From the NCBI RefSeq assembly GCF_002154225.1, contig NZ_MTSE01000001.1, positions 1 through 64,000 on the forward strand: DNA of 64,000 nucleotides, in the 5' to 3' direction. This DNA is from Hymenobacter crusticola (GTDB lineage Bacteria; Bacteroidota; Bacteroidia; Cytophagales; Hymenobacteraceae). Each line of letters begins with the position of its first letter. The first letter of the stretch is position 1. Under the pieces are notes generated by a model that was not told the origin of the DNA, did no database searches, and was given only the letters and a program-made list of their open reading frames with translations. Below, one piece after another: positions 46,366-56,712 of the stretch. Both the position numbers and the translations under genes were made by a program.

Positions 46366-47526
46366 ATGAAGCGTTTTTTCCCTCTTGCTGCGGCGCTTGC
46401 CCTCGGCGCCACGCCCCTACTAACTGCCTGCGAAGAAGTTAGCCTGCCCGACCTCGACACCTCGATTAAAGTAAAATCGTTGCGCTTTATCGGCGAGAAG
46501 ATCGTGCCCTTCCAGCAGCAATACAACGGCACCACGCTCGGCGGCTTCTCGGGCATCGACTACCGCGCCGACAACGACACGTATTACATTATGTGCGACG
46601 ACGCTTCGGCTTTGCAGCCGGTGCGCTACTACACGGCCAAGCTAGCTTTCGACAAGAGCAGCTTCACGGGCGTAACGTTCAACTCGGTGACCACGCTGAA
46701 GCGCCCCGATGGCACCAACTACCCCAGCACCGCCACCGACCGCTACAACAGCATCGACCCCGAAGGCATCCGCTACGACGCAGCCAGCAAGCACATCGTT
46801 TGGACGAGCGAAGGCGTGCGCAACGTGACCGTGACGCCGCCCGTGCTGACCAACCCGTTCCTGCGCGAGTCGACCACCGAGGGCGCGTTCGTGGCCGATT
46901 ACCTGGTGCCGCCTATCTTCCAGATCAAAGCCACCGAAAACGGCACCCGCTCGAATGGTTCGTTCGAGGGTTTGTCGTTCACGCCAGATGGCCGCTACAC
47001 CTTCACGGCGTCGGAAGAACCGTTGTATGAGGATGGCCCGCGCGCCGATTTCAACGTGGAAGGCTCGCCCATCCGTATTATTAAGTACGACAAAGCCACC
47101 CGCCAACCCATTGCGCAGTACGCATATCGTCTCAATGCCGTGCACAAAGCACCCATCCCCGGCGACCAGTTCCGCTTAAACGGCGTGGTCGAAGTGCTGG
47201 CTCTGTCTGACACCAAGTTACTCGCCATGGAGCGCTCCTACGCCGTGGGCGCCACCCCCGACTACTCGGTGAAGATCTACGAAATCGACCTAGCCGGTGC
47301 TACCGACGTGACCAACATGACGCTGCAAGGCACCTCCTACACCACCGCCAGCAAGCGCCTCGTGCTCGACGTAGCCACCACTGGCATCAACCGGGTTGAT
47401 AACATTGAGGGCTTCACCTTCGGGCCGAAGCTCGCCAACGGGCACCGCTCCCTGGTACTGGTGGCCGACGACAACTTCAGCAACAGCCAGATTTCGCAGT
47501 TTTTGGTGTTTGAAGTAATGCCGTAA
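46366..47526 (+). CDS. Phytase-like esterase-domain lipoprotein
   Basis: A 386-residue predicted lipoprotein (signal MKRFFPLAAALALGATPLLTAC, lipid on C22). The mature part matches the 'esterase-like activity of phytase' domain: GGFSGIDYRADNDTYYIMCDD near the start, PEGIRYDAASKHIVWTSEG, NGSFEGLSFTPDGRYTFTASEEPL and NRVDNIEGFTFGP. These proteins are beta-propellers; enzymatic activity is not well supported for the family. ATG 46366 gives the lipobox; a longer frame from 46276 is less likely. Confidence 0.88.
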   Translation: MKRFFPLAAALALGATPLLTACEEVSLPDLDTSIKVKSLRFIGEKIVPFQQQYNGTTLGGFSGIDYRADNDTYYIMCDDASALQPVRYYTAKLAFDKSSFTGVTFNSVTTLKRPDGTNYPSTATDRYNSIDPEGIRYDAASKHIVWTSEGVRNVTVTPPVLTNPFLRESTTEGAFVADYLVPPIFQIKATENGTRSNGSFEGLSFTPDGRYTFTASEEPLYEDGPRADFNVEGSPIRIIKYDKATRQPIAQYAYRLNAVHKAPIPGDQFRLNGVVEVLALSDTKLLAMERSYAVGATPDYSVKIYEIDLAGATDVTNMTLQGTSYTTASKRLVLDVATTGINRVDNIEGFTFGPKLANGHRSLVLVADDNFSNSQISQFLVFEVMP

Positions 47527-47552
47527 CCTAGCTCATTTCAGAGTACTTACCG

Positions 47553-47582
47553 AAAAGGCTCCTCTCGTGAGGAGCCTTTTTT
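47553..47582 (+). terminator. Intrinsic terminator after the phytase-like gene
   Basis: A perfect 12-bp stem (47553-47564 with 47569-47580), 4-nt loop, then T residues. Confidence 0.85.
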
Positions 47583-47771
47583 GTTGGCAATCTACTTCGC
47601 TTTTCACCTAGCGGCTGCTCTCTATTTCCAGCAAGCTCAGCCAAAACAGGAAAGTGCATAAGAGTTATCCGCACGCGGCGGAAGATATTGCTCCTCTTAC
47701 CTCTTAGCATACGCTGATCCTGTACCTGCTTCGCCGTGGCCCCTAGCCCCGGCGATTCCCACCAATTCTCT

Positions 47772-50552
47772 ATGCCTAGGCTATTGTTGCTGCTTCTATT
47801 GCTGAGTGCTCACACCGGTTTTGCCCAAGAGCTTACCCTCCGAAAACTCTCCTGCGAATACAAAGCCGCCCCGGTTGGCGTGGAAACCGCTACGCCCAAG
47901 CTCGGTTGGCAACTCAACACGGATCGGCGCGGAGCCAAGCAAACCGCCTACCGCATCTTGGTGGCCGATACGCCGGAGCTGCTGAAGGCCAACACCGGCA
48001 ATGTCTGGGATTCGAAGAAGGTTAATTCCAATGCTTCCATCCAGGTAGCGTACGCCGGCAAAGCTCTCCAGCCCACCAAAACCTACTACTGGAAGGTCAT
48101 GGCCTGGGACAACCAGCACGCTGCTTCGGCCTGGAGCGCGCCGGCCCGCTGGCAGATGGGCCTACCCACGAAGGCCGACTGGCAAGGCGCCCGCTGGATT
48201 GCCTACGAGCAGCTTCCCGATTCGAGCCAAAACATCTTACCCACCGATGGTAAGAAGGACCGCTACTACGGCAGCAACACCTTACCACTGCTGCGCAAAA
48301 CCTTCGCCGTCCAGAAGAATATCAAAAAAGCCACCGTCTTCCTCGCCGGGCTAGGTCATTTTGAGCTGAGCGTGAACGGGCAGAAAGTCGGCGACCATTT
48401 CCTCGACGCCGGCTGGACCAAGTACGACCAAGAAGCCCAGTACGTGACCTTCGACCTCACCGAGCGTCTGAAGGCCGGACCCAACGCCCTGGGCGTGATG
48501 CTCGGCAATGGCTTCTACTACGTGCCGCCCGTGAAGGGCCGTTACCGCAAGCTGAAAGTGGCCTTTGGCTACCCCAAACTGATCTGCCGCCTGCTGGTGG
48601 AATACACCGACGGCACCACCCAGAACATCCTCAGCGACCCCTCGTGGCGGACGTCCCCGAGCCCTATCACCTTTTCCAGCATCTACGGCGGCGAAGACTA
48701 CAACGCCACCCTCGAACAACCCGGCTGGGATACCCCTACCTTTCGGGAGCCGAAAACGGGGTGGAAGCCCGTACTGCTGGTAGACGGTCCGCCGCGCCTG
48801 ACGAGCCAGCTGCAAGAGCCGCTGAGAGTGTTCGAGCACTTCGCGCCGCAGAAAACCACCCAGCCCGTGCCCGGCACCTGGGTGTACGACCTAGGGCAGA
48901 ATGCTTCGGGTATCGTGCAGCTCAAGGTAAAAGGCCACAAGGGTGACACCGTACGCATTTCGCCCGCCGAACTGCTTAAAGAAGACGGCACCATCAACCA
49001 GAAAAACGCGGGCAGTCCTTACTACTTCCAGTACATCCTGAAAGGCGAAGGCACCGAAACCTGGCAGCCGCGCTTTTCTTACTATGGCTTCCGCTACCTG
49101 CAAGTGAAAGGCGGCGTGCCGCAAGGCGAACCCAACCCCAAGAACGTGCCCCAGCTTGTGGAGCTAACGGGTTTGCACATCCGCAACGCTGCCGCCCGCG
49201 CAGGCGAGTTTGCCTGCTCCAACGAGCTCTTCAACCGCACGAATACGCTCATCGATTGGGCCATCAAGAGCAACATGGTGAGCACCTTCACCGACTGCCC
49301 GCACCGCGAAAAGCTCGGGTGGCTCGAACAAACCCACCTGATGCTCAGCTCGGTGCTCTACAACTACGATGTACCCGATCTAACTCAGAAGGTGCTACAG
49401 GACATCCGCAGCTCGCAACTGCCCAATGGCCTCGTGCCGGAAATTGCGCCGGAGTACGTCAAGTTTGAGTGGGGCGGCGACATGTTCCGCGACTCGCCGG
49501 AGTGGGGCAGCACCAGCATCATCACGCCCTGGTACCTCTACCAGTGGTACGGCGACCGGCAGACGCTCTTGGAGAGCTACCCCACCATGCAGCGCTACAT
49601 TGCCTACCTCGGCACCAAAGCCAACAGCCACATTCTCAGCCAAGGCCTAGGCGACTGGTACGACCTAGGTCCGAAGCCGCCAGGCGTGTCGCAGCTGACG
49701 CCGATGGGCGTGACCGGCACGGCCATGTATTACTACGACCTCACCTTGCTGAGCAAAATCGCGCGCCTACTCGGCAAGCCCCACGATGCGGCCCGTTACG
49801 ACCAGCTAGCCGCCGAGGTGAAAACGGCCTTCAACGCCAAGTTCTTCAATAAAGACACCAAGCAGTACGCCACCGGCAGCCAGGCCGCCAACGCCATGGC
49901 CGTGTACATGAAGCTGGTTGCGCCCGAGGACAAAGCCGCGGTGGTCGAGAACATTATCCAAGACATTCGCAGCCGCAACAACGGCCTGACGGCCGGCGAC
50001 ATCGGCTACCGCTACCTGCTGAAAGTGCTCGACGACGAAGGCCGCTCCGACGTCATTTTCGACATGAACAGCCGCGCCGACGTGCCCGGCTACGGCTACC
50101 AGCTCGCTAAAGGCGCCACGGCCCTCACCGAATCGTGGGCGGCCCTACCGACGGTGTCGAACAACCACTTCATGCTCGGCCACCTGATGGAATGGCTCTA
50201 CGGCGGCCTCGCTGGCATCCGGCCCGCCGAAGAGGGCGTGGCCTTCAACCAGATTGACATTCGGCCCGAGCCGGTGGGCGATGTGACGGCGGCCAAAGCG
50301 AGCTATCAGTCGCCCTACGGCGTGATTGTGAGTGATTGGAAGAAGACCGGCACCACCTTCGAGCTGACGGCTACCATCCCGCCTAATACCACCGCTACCA
50401 TTTACCTGCCCGCTACGGCTTCTTCCAAAATCGCGGAAGGACCCCAACCCTTAGCGCAGCACCGTGACTTGAAACTGCTCGGCCTGGAGCACGGCAAAGC
50501 GCGAATCAGCACCGGCGCCGGTACTTACCACTTTGTGGTCAGCGCTAAGTAA
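47772..50552 (+). CDS. Secreted alpha-L-rhamnosidase, GH78
   Basis: A 926-residue glycoside hydrolase removing terminal alpha-L-rhamnose from plant glycosides or pectin side chains. Signal peptide MPRLLLLLLLLSAHTGFAQ. The N-terminal GH78 beta-sandwich domains follow (VGVETATPKLGWQL; TKTYYWKVMAWDNQ; LAGLGHFELSVNGQKVGDHFLD). The (alpha/alpha)6 catalytic domain near 490-830 has the signature DCPHREKLGWLEQTHL near residue 505 and RDSPEWGSTSII near 570; a C-terminal beta domain closes the protein (MEWLYGGLAGIRP, then the ASYQSPYGVIVSDW strand). No T9SS sorting domain is present. No SusC/SusD pair is nearby. It precedes the CoA-transferase cluster, separated by a palindromic repeat. Confidence 0.93.
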   Translation: MPRLLLLLLLLSAHTGFAQELTLRKLSCEYKAAPVGVETATPKLGWQLNTDRRGAKQTAYRILVADTPELLKANTGNVWDSKKVNSNASIQVAYAGKALQPTKTYYWKVMAWDNQHAASAWSAPARWQMGLPTKADWQGARWIAYEQLPDSSQNILPTDGKKDRYYGSNTLPLLRKTFAVQKNIKKATVFLAGLGHFELSVNGQKVGDHFLDAGWTKYDQEAQYVTFDLTERLKAGPNALGVMLGNGFYYVPPVKGRYRKLKVAFGYPKLICRLLVEYTDGTTQNILSDPSWRTSPSPITFSSIYGGEDYNATLEQPGWDTPTFREPKTGWKPVLLVDGPPRLTSQLQEPLRVFEHFAPQKTTQPVPGTWVYDLGQNASGIVQLKVKGHKGDTVRISPAELLKEDGTINQKNAGSPYYFQYILKGEGTETWQPRFSYYGFRYLQVKGGVPQGEPNPKNVPQLVELTGLHIRNAAARAGEFACSNELFNRTNTLIDWAIKSNMVSTFTDCPHREKLGWLEQTHLMLSSVLYNYDVPDLTQKVLQDIRSSQLPNGLVPEIAPEYVKFEWGGDMFRDSPEWGSTSIITPWYLYQWYGDRQTLLESYPTMQRYIAYLGTKANSHILSQGLGDWYDLGPKPPGVSQLTPMGVTGTAMYYYDLTLLSKIARLLGKPHDAARYDQLAAEVKTAFNAKFFNKDTKQYATGSQAANAMAVYMKLVAPEDKAAVVENIIQDIRSRNNGLTAGDIGYRYLLKVLDDEGRSDVIFDMNSRADVPGYGYQLAKGATALTESWAALPTVSNNHFMLGHLMEWLYGGLAGIRPAEEGVAFNQIDIRPEPVGDVTAAKASYQSPYGVIVSDWKKTGTTFELTATIPPNTTATIYLPATASSKIAEGPQPLAQHRDLKLLGLEHGKARISTGAGTYHFVVSAK

Positions 50553-50610
50553 GCCGTCGGCTATAGCGACAGCCACCTAGCAATCAGCCCAATGAACAAC
50601 CAAACAAGAC

Positions 50611-50700
50611 CGTCATGTTGAGCCTGCCGAAGCATCTCTCCCGCCACAGTAACTCTGATTACCACTGCGGGAGAGATGCTTCGGCAGGCTCAGCATGACG
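50611..50700. repeat. Palindromic intergenic repeat, copy 1
   Basis: 34 nt at 50611-50644 pair with 50667-50700 with a single mismatch, around a 22-nt loop. The arm core GTCATGxTGAGCxTGxCGAAGCATCTCT recurs at 51921 and in part at 56713. It resembles REP/MITE-like repeats of Bacteroidota. Confidence 0.85.
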
Positions 50701-50756
50701 CTGGTACAAAGCTTTATTACTCCACTCTCCTACTCCGCTAGAAAACAAACTAAAAA

Positions 50757-51914
50757 ATGGCCGACGATCGAATCGTTTTAAAAGGAATTACCTGGAATCA
50801 TAGCCGCGGCTTTGTGCCGATGACGGCGACGGCGCAACGCTTCAATGAGCTGCACCCAAACGTGGACATTGTGTGGGAGAAACGCTCGTTGCAGCAGTTC
50901 GCCGATTTATCCATTCAACAGCTCGCCGAGAAGTACGACCTGCTCGTGATTGACCACCCGTGGGCCGGTTTTGCGGCACGCACCCAATCCATTCTGCCGT
51001 TGGACGAACACTTGTCGGCGGAGTTCCTAGCCGATCAGGCGCAGAACACCGTAGGGCATTCCTTTGAAAGCTATTCGTACACCGGCCACCAGTGGGCCCT
51101 AGCTATTGACGCGGCCACGCCAGTGGCTTCCAGTCGGCCTGATTTGCTGGCCCAGCACGGGCTTCAGCTCCCCGAAACCTACGAAGACCTGCTTGCCCTG
51201 GCCGACCGCAAGCTGGTCGCCTTTTCGCTCATCCCGATTGACACGCTGATGAGCTTTTACATGTTCTGCTCGTCGTTGGGCGAAGACCCGTGTCAGCGGG
51301 AAGATGTGGTAGTGAGCGAACAGGTTGGCAGTCAGGCCTTGCAGCTGTTTCGCCAGCTCGCCAGCCGCGTCGATCCGGCGTGCTTCCACCGCAACCCCAT
51401 TCAGGTGTACGAGGCCATGACGCAGACCGACGACATTGCCTATTGCCCCTTCGCCTACGGCTATTCCAACTACTCGCGCCGCGGCTACGCCCGCAAGCTG
51501 CTACACTTCCACGACATGATTACGCTCAACGGCGCATCGCGCCTGCGCAGCACCCTAGGTGGCACCGGCCTCGCTATTTCGGCCAAGTGCCAGCACGTAC
51601 AAGAAGCCGCGCAATACGCCGAGTTCGTGGCCTCGCCCACTTGCCAGCAGACGCTATACTTCAACAACGGCGGCCAGCCGGGTCACCTCGGCGCATGGCA
51701 GGATGAATACGTGAACCACCAGAGCAGCAATTACTTCGCGGCCACGCTACCGGCTTTGCAGCGGGCCTTCTTGCGACCTCGCTACCACGGCCACATGTTC
51801 TTCCAAGACCACGCCGGCGAGCCGGTGCGTCAGTACCTGATGAACGGCGGCGACGAAGCTCCGCTCCTGAAGCAGCTGAACGACCTCTACCGCGAATCTA
51901 GGGCAATGGCCTAA
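50757..51914 (+). CDS. Solute-binding-protein-like protein without signal peptide (SBP-1)
   Basis: A 385-residue protein with the layout of family 1 (MalE-type) extracellular solute-binding proteins: an N-terminal ITWNHSRGFVPMTATAQRFNELHP, a hinge-region LPETYEDLLALADRK and a long two-lobe alpha/beta pattern. It starts MADDRIVLKG with no hydrophobic segment, and a TAA codon two codons before ATG 50757 rules out an upstream signal peptide. No ABC transporter genes are adjacent. It therefore probably stays in the cytoplasm, as a ligand sensor or an enzyme on this fold. First gene of the CoA-transferase cluster. Confidence 0.8.
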   Translation: MADDRIVLKGITWNHSRGFVPMTATAQRFNELHPNVDIVWEKRSLQQFADLSIQQLAEKYDLLVIDHPWAGFAARTQSILPLDEHLSAEFLADQAQNTVGHSFESYSYTGHQWALAIDAATPVASSRPDLLAQHGLQLPETYEDLLALADRKLVAFSLIPIDTLMSFYMFCSSLGEDPCQREDVVVSEQVGSQALQLFRQLASRVDPACFHRNPIQVYEAMTQTDDIAYCPFAYGYSNYSRRGYARKLLHFHDMITLNGASRLRSTLGGTGLAISAKCQHVQEAAQYAEFVASPTCQQTLYFNNGGQPGHLGAWQDEYVNHQSSNYFAATLPALQRAFLRPRYHGHMFFQDHAGEPVRQYLMNGGDEAPLLKQLNDLYRESRAMA

Positions 51915-51920
51915 TCCTAA

Positions 51921-52018
51921 AGACCGTGTCATGCTGAGCTTGTCGAAGCATCTCTACCGCAAGGGTAATCATCTACTTTGGCGGTAGAGATGCTTCGGCA
52001 AGCTCAGCATGACGGTCT
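51921..52018. repeat. Palindromic intergenic repeat, copy 2
   Basis: Arms 51921-51960 and 51981-52018 pair with one mismatch and a 2-nt bulge around a 20-nt loop. The core is the same as in copy 1. It lies between SBP-1 and the first CoA-transferase gene. Confidence 0.85.
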
Positions 52019-52054
52019 AAGTGAACTGAAGAACTATCTATCACGAACTATACT

Positions 52055-53212
52055 ATGGCGCGCCCTTTAGAAGGCTTACTTGTCATTGAATTTGCGCAGT
52101 TTTTGGCGGCGCCCTCAGCTGGGTTGCGCCTGGCTGACCTAGGTGCTAGGGTTATCAAGATTGAGCGCCCTGGCAAAGGGGAAGCAGGCCGACAGATTGC
52201 CATCAAGAACCTGTTTATCAACGGCGACAGTCTGGTATTTCACACCATCAACCGCAACAAAGAGTCGTACGCCGCCGACCTGAAAGACCCCGAGGACCTA
52301 GCCCGCGTGCGCCAGCTCGTGGCCCAGGCCGACATCATGACCCATAACTTCCGGCCAGGCATCATGGAGAAGATCGGGCTGGATTATGAGGCGGTGAAGG
52401 CTATTAATCCGCGCATCGTGTACGGCATCGTGACGGGCTACGGCAACAAAGGCCCGTGGGCCGCGAAGCCGGGGCAGGATCTGCTGATTCAGTCGTTGTC
52501 GGGTCTTGCGTATTTGTCGGGCACCAAGAACGACGGGCCGGTGCCGTTCGGCATTGCCGTGGCCGATATTATCTGCGGGTCGCACTTCACGCAAGGGTTG
52601 CTGGCGGCGCTGCTCAAGCGGGCCAAGACCAAGCAGAGCGTGCTGGTGGAAGTAAGCTTACTAGAATCGGTGCTCGACATGCAATTCGAAGTCATTACGA
52701 CGTACCTGAACGACGGCGGCCAACTTCCTCAGCGCAGCGCGGCGCGCGGTACGGCCCACGCCTACCTCAGCGCCCCCTACGGCGTGTACCCGACCCAAGA
52801 TGGCTACCTAGCCTTGGCCATGGGTAACATGCCGAAGCTCGATGCTAGCCTAGGTTGCGGCATCATGGCCGCGTACCCCAATCCTAGCTCCTGGTTTGAG
52901 CACCGCGACGAAATAGCCGCCTTGCTCACAACCACGCTTCAGGCCAAGCCGACCAAAGAATGGCTAGCCATTTTGGAGCCCCAAGACATTTGGTGTGCTG
53001 AAGTACTGAACTACCAGCAGGCCACGCAAACCGCTGGTTACGAGGCCATCGGCATGCAGCAACAGGTGCAGCTACCCGACGGCAGCAACCTAGCTACCAC
53101 CCGCTGCCCCATCCGCATCGACGGGCAAAAGCTGTACTCCGACAAAGCCGCCCCGAGGCCCGGCGTGGATACTGAGCGCATCAACGAGGAGTTTAACCTG
53201 GCCGCCCACTAA
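52055..53212 (+). CDS. Class III (CaiB/BaiF) CoA-transferase, first copy
   Basis: A 385-residue CoA-transferase of the formyl-CoA/carnitine-CoA transferase family, moving CoA from a thioester to a carboxylic acid. The start [22 protein letters not shown], the RVIKIERP motif and [15 protein letters not shown] are typical; the catalytic aspartate is D171 in [11 protein letters not shown], matching Asp169 of formyl-CoA transferase. It lies 4 bases before its paralogue and is translationally linked. Substrate unknown. Confidence 0.93.
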   Translation: MARPLEGLLVIEFAQFLAAPSAGLRLADLGARVIKIERPGKGEAGRQIAIKNLFINGDSLVFHTINRNKESYAADLKDPEDLARVRQLVAQADIMTHNFRPGIMEKIGLDYEAVKAINPRIVYGIVTGYGNKGPWAAKPGQDLLIQSLSGLAYLSGTKNDGPVPFGIAVADIICGSHFTQGLLAALLKRAKTKQSVLVEVSLLESVLDMQFEVITTYLNDGGQLPQRSAARGTAHAYLSAPYGVYPTQDGYLALAMGNMPKLDASLGCGIMAAYPNPSSWFEHRDEIAALLTTTLQAKPTKEWLAILEPQDIWCAEVLNYQQATQTAGYEAIGMQQQVQLPDGSNLATTRCPIRIDGQKLYSDKAAPRPGVDTERINEEFNLAAH

Positions 53213-53216
53213 CCCG

Positions 53217-54383
53217 ATGAAACCACTCGAAGACTATCTGGTCGTTGACTTTAGCCAGTTCCTTTCCGGGCCGTCCGCTAGCTTGCGGCTGGCCGATTTT
53301 GGGGCGCGGGTCATCAAGATTGAGCGCCCCGAGACGGGCGACATTTGCCGGCACCTGTACACCTCCAACGTCATCATGAATGGCGAGTCGTCGGTGTTTC
53401 ACGCTATCAACCGCAACAAGGAAAGCTTCGCCGCCGACTTGAAAAACCCGCAAGACCGGGAGTACATCACCGAGCTCGTGCGCCAGGCCGATGTGGTGAT
53501 GCACAACTACCGCCCCGGCGTGATGGAGCGCCTCGGTTTCGACTACGCCAGCGTGAAGCAGCTGAATCCCGGCGTGGTGTACGGCGAAATTTCCGGCTAC
53601 GGCACCGAAGGCCCCTGGCGCGACAAACCCGGCCAAGACCTACTGCTGCAATCCGTTTCGGGCCTAACCTGGCTCAGCGGCAACGCCAGCCACGGCCCCG
53701 TGCCGATGGGCCTTTCCATCGTGGACATGCTGGCCGGCGCCCACCTAGCCCAAGGGTTGCTCGCGTGCCTGGTGCGCCGCAGCGTGCGCGGCGAAGGCGG
53801 CTTGGTACAAGTAAGCATGCTCGAATCGGCGTTTGATTTTCAGTTCGAAACCATCACCACCTTCTACAACGACGGCAGCGTGCTGCCCGTGCGCACGGAG
53901 CACAACAACGCCCACGCCTACCTCGGGGCACCCTACGGCATCTACCAGACCAGCAACGGCTACCTAGCGTTGGCTATGGGCTCTATCCCGGTGCTCGGCA
54001 AACTTCTGAGCTGCAACCCCTTGCTGGCCTACACGGAAGTCAGTGAAGCCTTTTCCAAGCGCGACGAAATCAAAGTGACGCTAGCTGACCACCTGCGCAC
54101 CGGCACCACCGAGCAGTGGCTCACCATCTTGGAGCCCGCCGACATTTGGTGCGCCGACGTGCTGACCTGGGACAGGCTCATGCAACACGACGGCTTCAAA
54201 GCCCTCGACATGCTGCAAGGCGTGACTATGACGGACGGCTACCAGTACCAGACCACCCGCTGCCCCGTGCGCATTGACGGCGAGCTACTTACCTCCCCAA
54301 AAGGCTCACCCAAGCTAGGTCAGGACAACGAGGCGCTGCTTCAGGAAATAGCCAACTTAAAAGCCGCTCGCCATGACGCCTGA
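53217..54383 (+). CDS. Class III (CaiB/BaiF) CoA-transferase, second copy
   Basis: A 388-residue paralogue of the gene just upstream, with the same landmarks: [28 protein letters not shown] region, [15 protein letters not shown], and catalytic D170 in [11 protein letters not shown]. Class III enzymes can work as homo- or heterodimers, so a heterodimer of the two products is possible (inference). Its last 11 bases overlap the start of the SBP-2 gene, showing translational coupling. Confidence 0.93.
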   Translation: MKPLEDYLVVDFSQFLSGPSASLRLADFGARVIKIERPETGDICRHLYTSNVIMNGESSVFHAINRNKESFAADLKNPQDREYITELVRQADVVMHNYRPGVMERLGFDYASVKQLNPGVVYGEISGYGTEGPWRDKPGQDLLLQSVSGLTWLSGNASHGPVPMGLSIVDMLAGAHLAQGLLACLVRRSVRGEGGLVQVSMLESAFDFQFETITTFYNDGSVLPVRTEHNNAHAYLGAPYGIYQTSNGYLALAMGSIPVLGKLLSCNPLLAYTEVSEAFSKRDEIKVTLADHLRTGTTEQWLTILEPADIWCADVLTWDRLMQHDGFKALDMLQGVTMTDGYQYQTTRCPVRIDGELLTSPKGSPKLGQDNEALLQEIANLKAARHDA

Positions 54384-55614
54384 GCCTCAGACGTTTCGTA
54401 TTGCGGTGCGCAAATTCGGTCCGTTTGAAAGCGCGATGGAGAAGCTATGGGCTAGCTTTTGTGAGCATTTGGGCTGTCAATTGCAGGCTGAGATGGTGCC
54501 GATGGATCTGCACCCGCTTCACACAAGCCTGCTGACCGACAACGGTTTGCGCAAGGGCACTTGGGACGTGGCGCACATCAATACCGACTGGCTCTTAGAA
54601 GCTTACAGCGCCGGTGCCCTCGAAAACATAGCTCCGTACCTAGCCCAAAATCCGCCCGCCGACTTTCCCCAAGGGTGGAGCCAGTCGCTGCTAGGGATGC
54701 AGCAATACGGCGACGATGTAGCGGGCCTCCCCTTCCACGACGGCCCCGAATGCCTCATCTACCGCAAGGATTTGTTTGAGGACCCCGCCGAGCAAGCCAA
54801 GTTTCAGCGCCAGCACGGCAAGCCTTTGCAGCCGCCCCAAACCTGGGACGACTTCCACACCGTTGCCCGCTTCTTCCACCGTCCCGCGCAGAACCGCTAC
54901 GGCACCATCGTGGCCGCCTACCCCGACGGCCACAACACGGTGTTCGACTTCTGCCTTCAGCTTTGGTCGAGGGGCGGAAAGCTAGTGGACGCGCAAGGCC
55001 GCGTACAGATTAACACGCCCGAGGCGAAGGCGGGCCTAGCTTTCTACCGCGCCTTGCTGCACGACCAAACCGCCATTCACCCTAGCTCCGGCACCTATGA
55101 GTCGGTGCAGGCGGGCTTGGCCTTCATGCGCGGCGAGGCGGCCATGATGATCAACTGGTTTGGCTTCGCTTCGATGTGCGAAGTCGATGAGGCGTCCCAG
55201 GTGAAAGGCAAGGTCGATATCACCACCATTCCGCAGGGCGAAGGTGGCAAGCCGTGCTCCTTGAACGTGTATTGGCTGTACGCCATCGGCGCCGGCAGCC
55301 AGCACAAGCAGACAGCCTACGACTTCATTCGCTTCGCTATCAATCCGCAGAATGACAAACTCTTAACGTTGGAAGGCGGTATTGGCTGCCGTCTCTCGAC
55401 GTGGCACGATGCAGAGATAAACGCCACGGTGCCTTACTACCATAAGCTAGCCCTGCTGCACGAGCAAGCCGAGAGCTTACCGCAAAAAAGTAACTGGGCC
55501 CAAATAGCCGCCATCATCGACGAAGTAGTGCTGCAAGCTACGGGCACTGAGCACGATATAGAAAAGCTGCTGGCAGCAGGTCAATCAAAAATCAATTCGC
55601 TTGAGCATGTTTGA
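54373..55614 (+). CDS. Solute-binding-protein-like protein without signal peptide (SBP-2)
   Basis: A 413-residue family 1 solute-binding-protein-like protein: [42 protein letters not shown] (seen in pieces), [20 protein letters not shown] near 119-138, [13 protein letters not shown] and [15 protein letters not shown]. It begins [16 protein letters not shown] with no hydrophobic leader; a TAA five codons upstream of ATG 54373 prevents any longer form. It overlaps the CoA-transferase upstream and the dehydrogenase downstream, so it belongs to the same translational unit. Likely cytoplasmic; function unknown. Confidence 0.82.
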   Translation: MTPEPQTFRIAVRKFGPFESAMEKLWASFCEHLGCQLQAEMVPMDLHPLHTSLLTDNGLRKGTWDVAHINTDWLLEAYSAGALENIAPYLAQNPPADFPQGWSQSLLGMQQYGDDVAGLPFHDGPECLIYRKDLFEDPAEQAKFQRQHGKPLQPPQTWDDFHTVARFFHRPAQNRYGTIVAAYPDGHNTVFDFCLQLWSRGGKLVDAQGRVQINTPEAKAGLAFYRALLHDQTAIHPSSGTYESVQAGLAFMRGEAAMMINWFGFASMCEVDEASQVKGKVDITTIPQGEGGKPCSLNVYWLYAIGAGSQHKQTAYDFIRFAINPQNDKLLTLEGGIGCRLSTWHDAEINATVPYYHKLALLHEQAESLPQKSNWAQIAAIIDEVVLQATGTEHDIEKLLAAGQSKINSLEHV

Positions 55615-56707
55615 GATAAACGGCACTCCCATCCAGTACAAGCCCGTACTGCCCAAAAACCCCTTGCCCATCGTCATCATCGGTGCCGGCGGCATCGTGG
55701 GCGACGCGCACTTGCCGGCTTACCAAAAGGCTGGTTTTGAGGTCGTAGGCATTACCAACCGCACCCGTGCCCGCGCCGAAAAGCTAGCTGCCGAGTGGGG
55801 CATCCAGAACGTGTACGACAACGTGGCCGATGCCGTCGCGCACGCGCCGCAAGATGCCGTGTACGACATCACCATCATGCCCGAACAGTTTGTCGAAACC
55901 TTGAACCAGCTGCCTGACGGTTGCGGCGTGCTGATTCAGAAGCCCATGGGCGACTACTTCTGGCAGAGCAAAGAAATATTGGAAGTTTGCCGGCGCAAAA
56001 ACCTAGCGGCGGCCATCAACTGCCAGCTGCGCTTCGCGCCCTACGTGAGTGCCGCGCGCTCAATGCTCACGCAAGGACTCATCGGCGAGCTATACGATAT
56101 AGAAGTGCGCGTGACGCTGCAAACCCCATGGGAGCTGTTTCCGCACGTGATGGTGCACCCGCGCCTGGAAATCCAGTACCACAGCATCCACTACATCGAC
56201 CTGATTCGGTCGTTCCTGGGCGAGCCGCGCAGCGTGATGGCCAAGACCCTAAAGCACCCGGCGAAGTCCTTGTCGTCTTCCCGCTCGACCATTTTGTTCG
56301 ACTACGGCGACACGGTGCACGCCGTCATCAACACGAACCACGACCACTCCTTCGGCCCCGAAAACCAGGAGAGTTTTATCAAATGGGAAGGCACGAAAGG
56401 CGCCATCAAAGCGCGGATGGGCTTGCTGATGGACTACCCGCACGGCGTACCGGATAAGTTCGAGTACTGCATCATGCAGGAAGGCCAAGCGCCCACCTGG
56501 CACACCGTAGCGCTAGAAGGCTCTTGGTTTCCAGATGCTTTCATGGGCACCATGGGCAGCCTGATGCAATACAAGCAAGGCGAAATTGACGTGCTGCCCA
56601 CGAGCGTGGAAGACGTCATCAAAACCATGGCTGTGGTGGAAAGCGCCTATATTTCCAGCGACACCGGCGGCGTAGTCGTGGCCGATCAGCTTACCGCAAC
56701 CAACTAG
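55607..56707 (+). CDS. Gfo/Idh/MocA family oxidoreductase
   Basis: A 366-residue NAD(P)-dependent dehydrogenase of the glucose-fructose oxidoreductase/inositol dehydrogenase family. The Rossmann motif is IIGAGGIVGDAHLP near 25-38; the usual EKP is here QKP (K112), and the HxxD catalytic pair is H195/D198 in YHSIHYIDL. It probably oxidises a hydroxyl on a sugar or cyclitol. The ATG at 55607 overlaps the SBP-2 stop (ATGTTTGA), so the genes are coupled; TTG 55601 is less likely. Confidence 0.9.
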   Translation: MFEINGTPIQYKPVLPKNPLPIVIIGAGGIVGDAHLPAYQKAGFEVVGITNRTRARAEKLAAEWGIQNVYDNVADAVAHAPQDAVYDITIMPEQFVETLNQLPDGCGVLIQKPMGDYFWQSKEILEVCRRKNLAAAINCQLRFAPYVSAARSMLTQGLIGELYDIEVRVTLQTPWELFPHVMVHPRLEIQYHSIHYIDLIRSFLGEPRSVMAKTLKHPAKSLSSSRSTILFDYGDTVHAVINTNHDHSFGPENQESFIKWEGTKGAIKARMGLLMDYPHGVPDKFEYCIMQEGQAPTWHTVALEGSWFPDAFMGTMGSLMQYKQGEIDVLPTSVEDVIKTMAVVESAYISSDTGGVVVADQLTATN

Positions 56708-56712
56708 TAGAA

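Noticed and set aside
50611..52018. Possible IS element or transposon ends
   Set aside because: No transposase gene lies between the copies; each copy is a self-contained palindrome.
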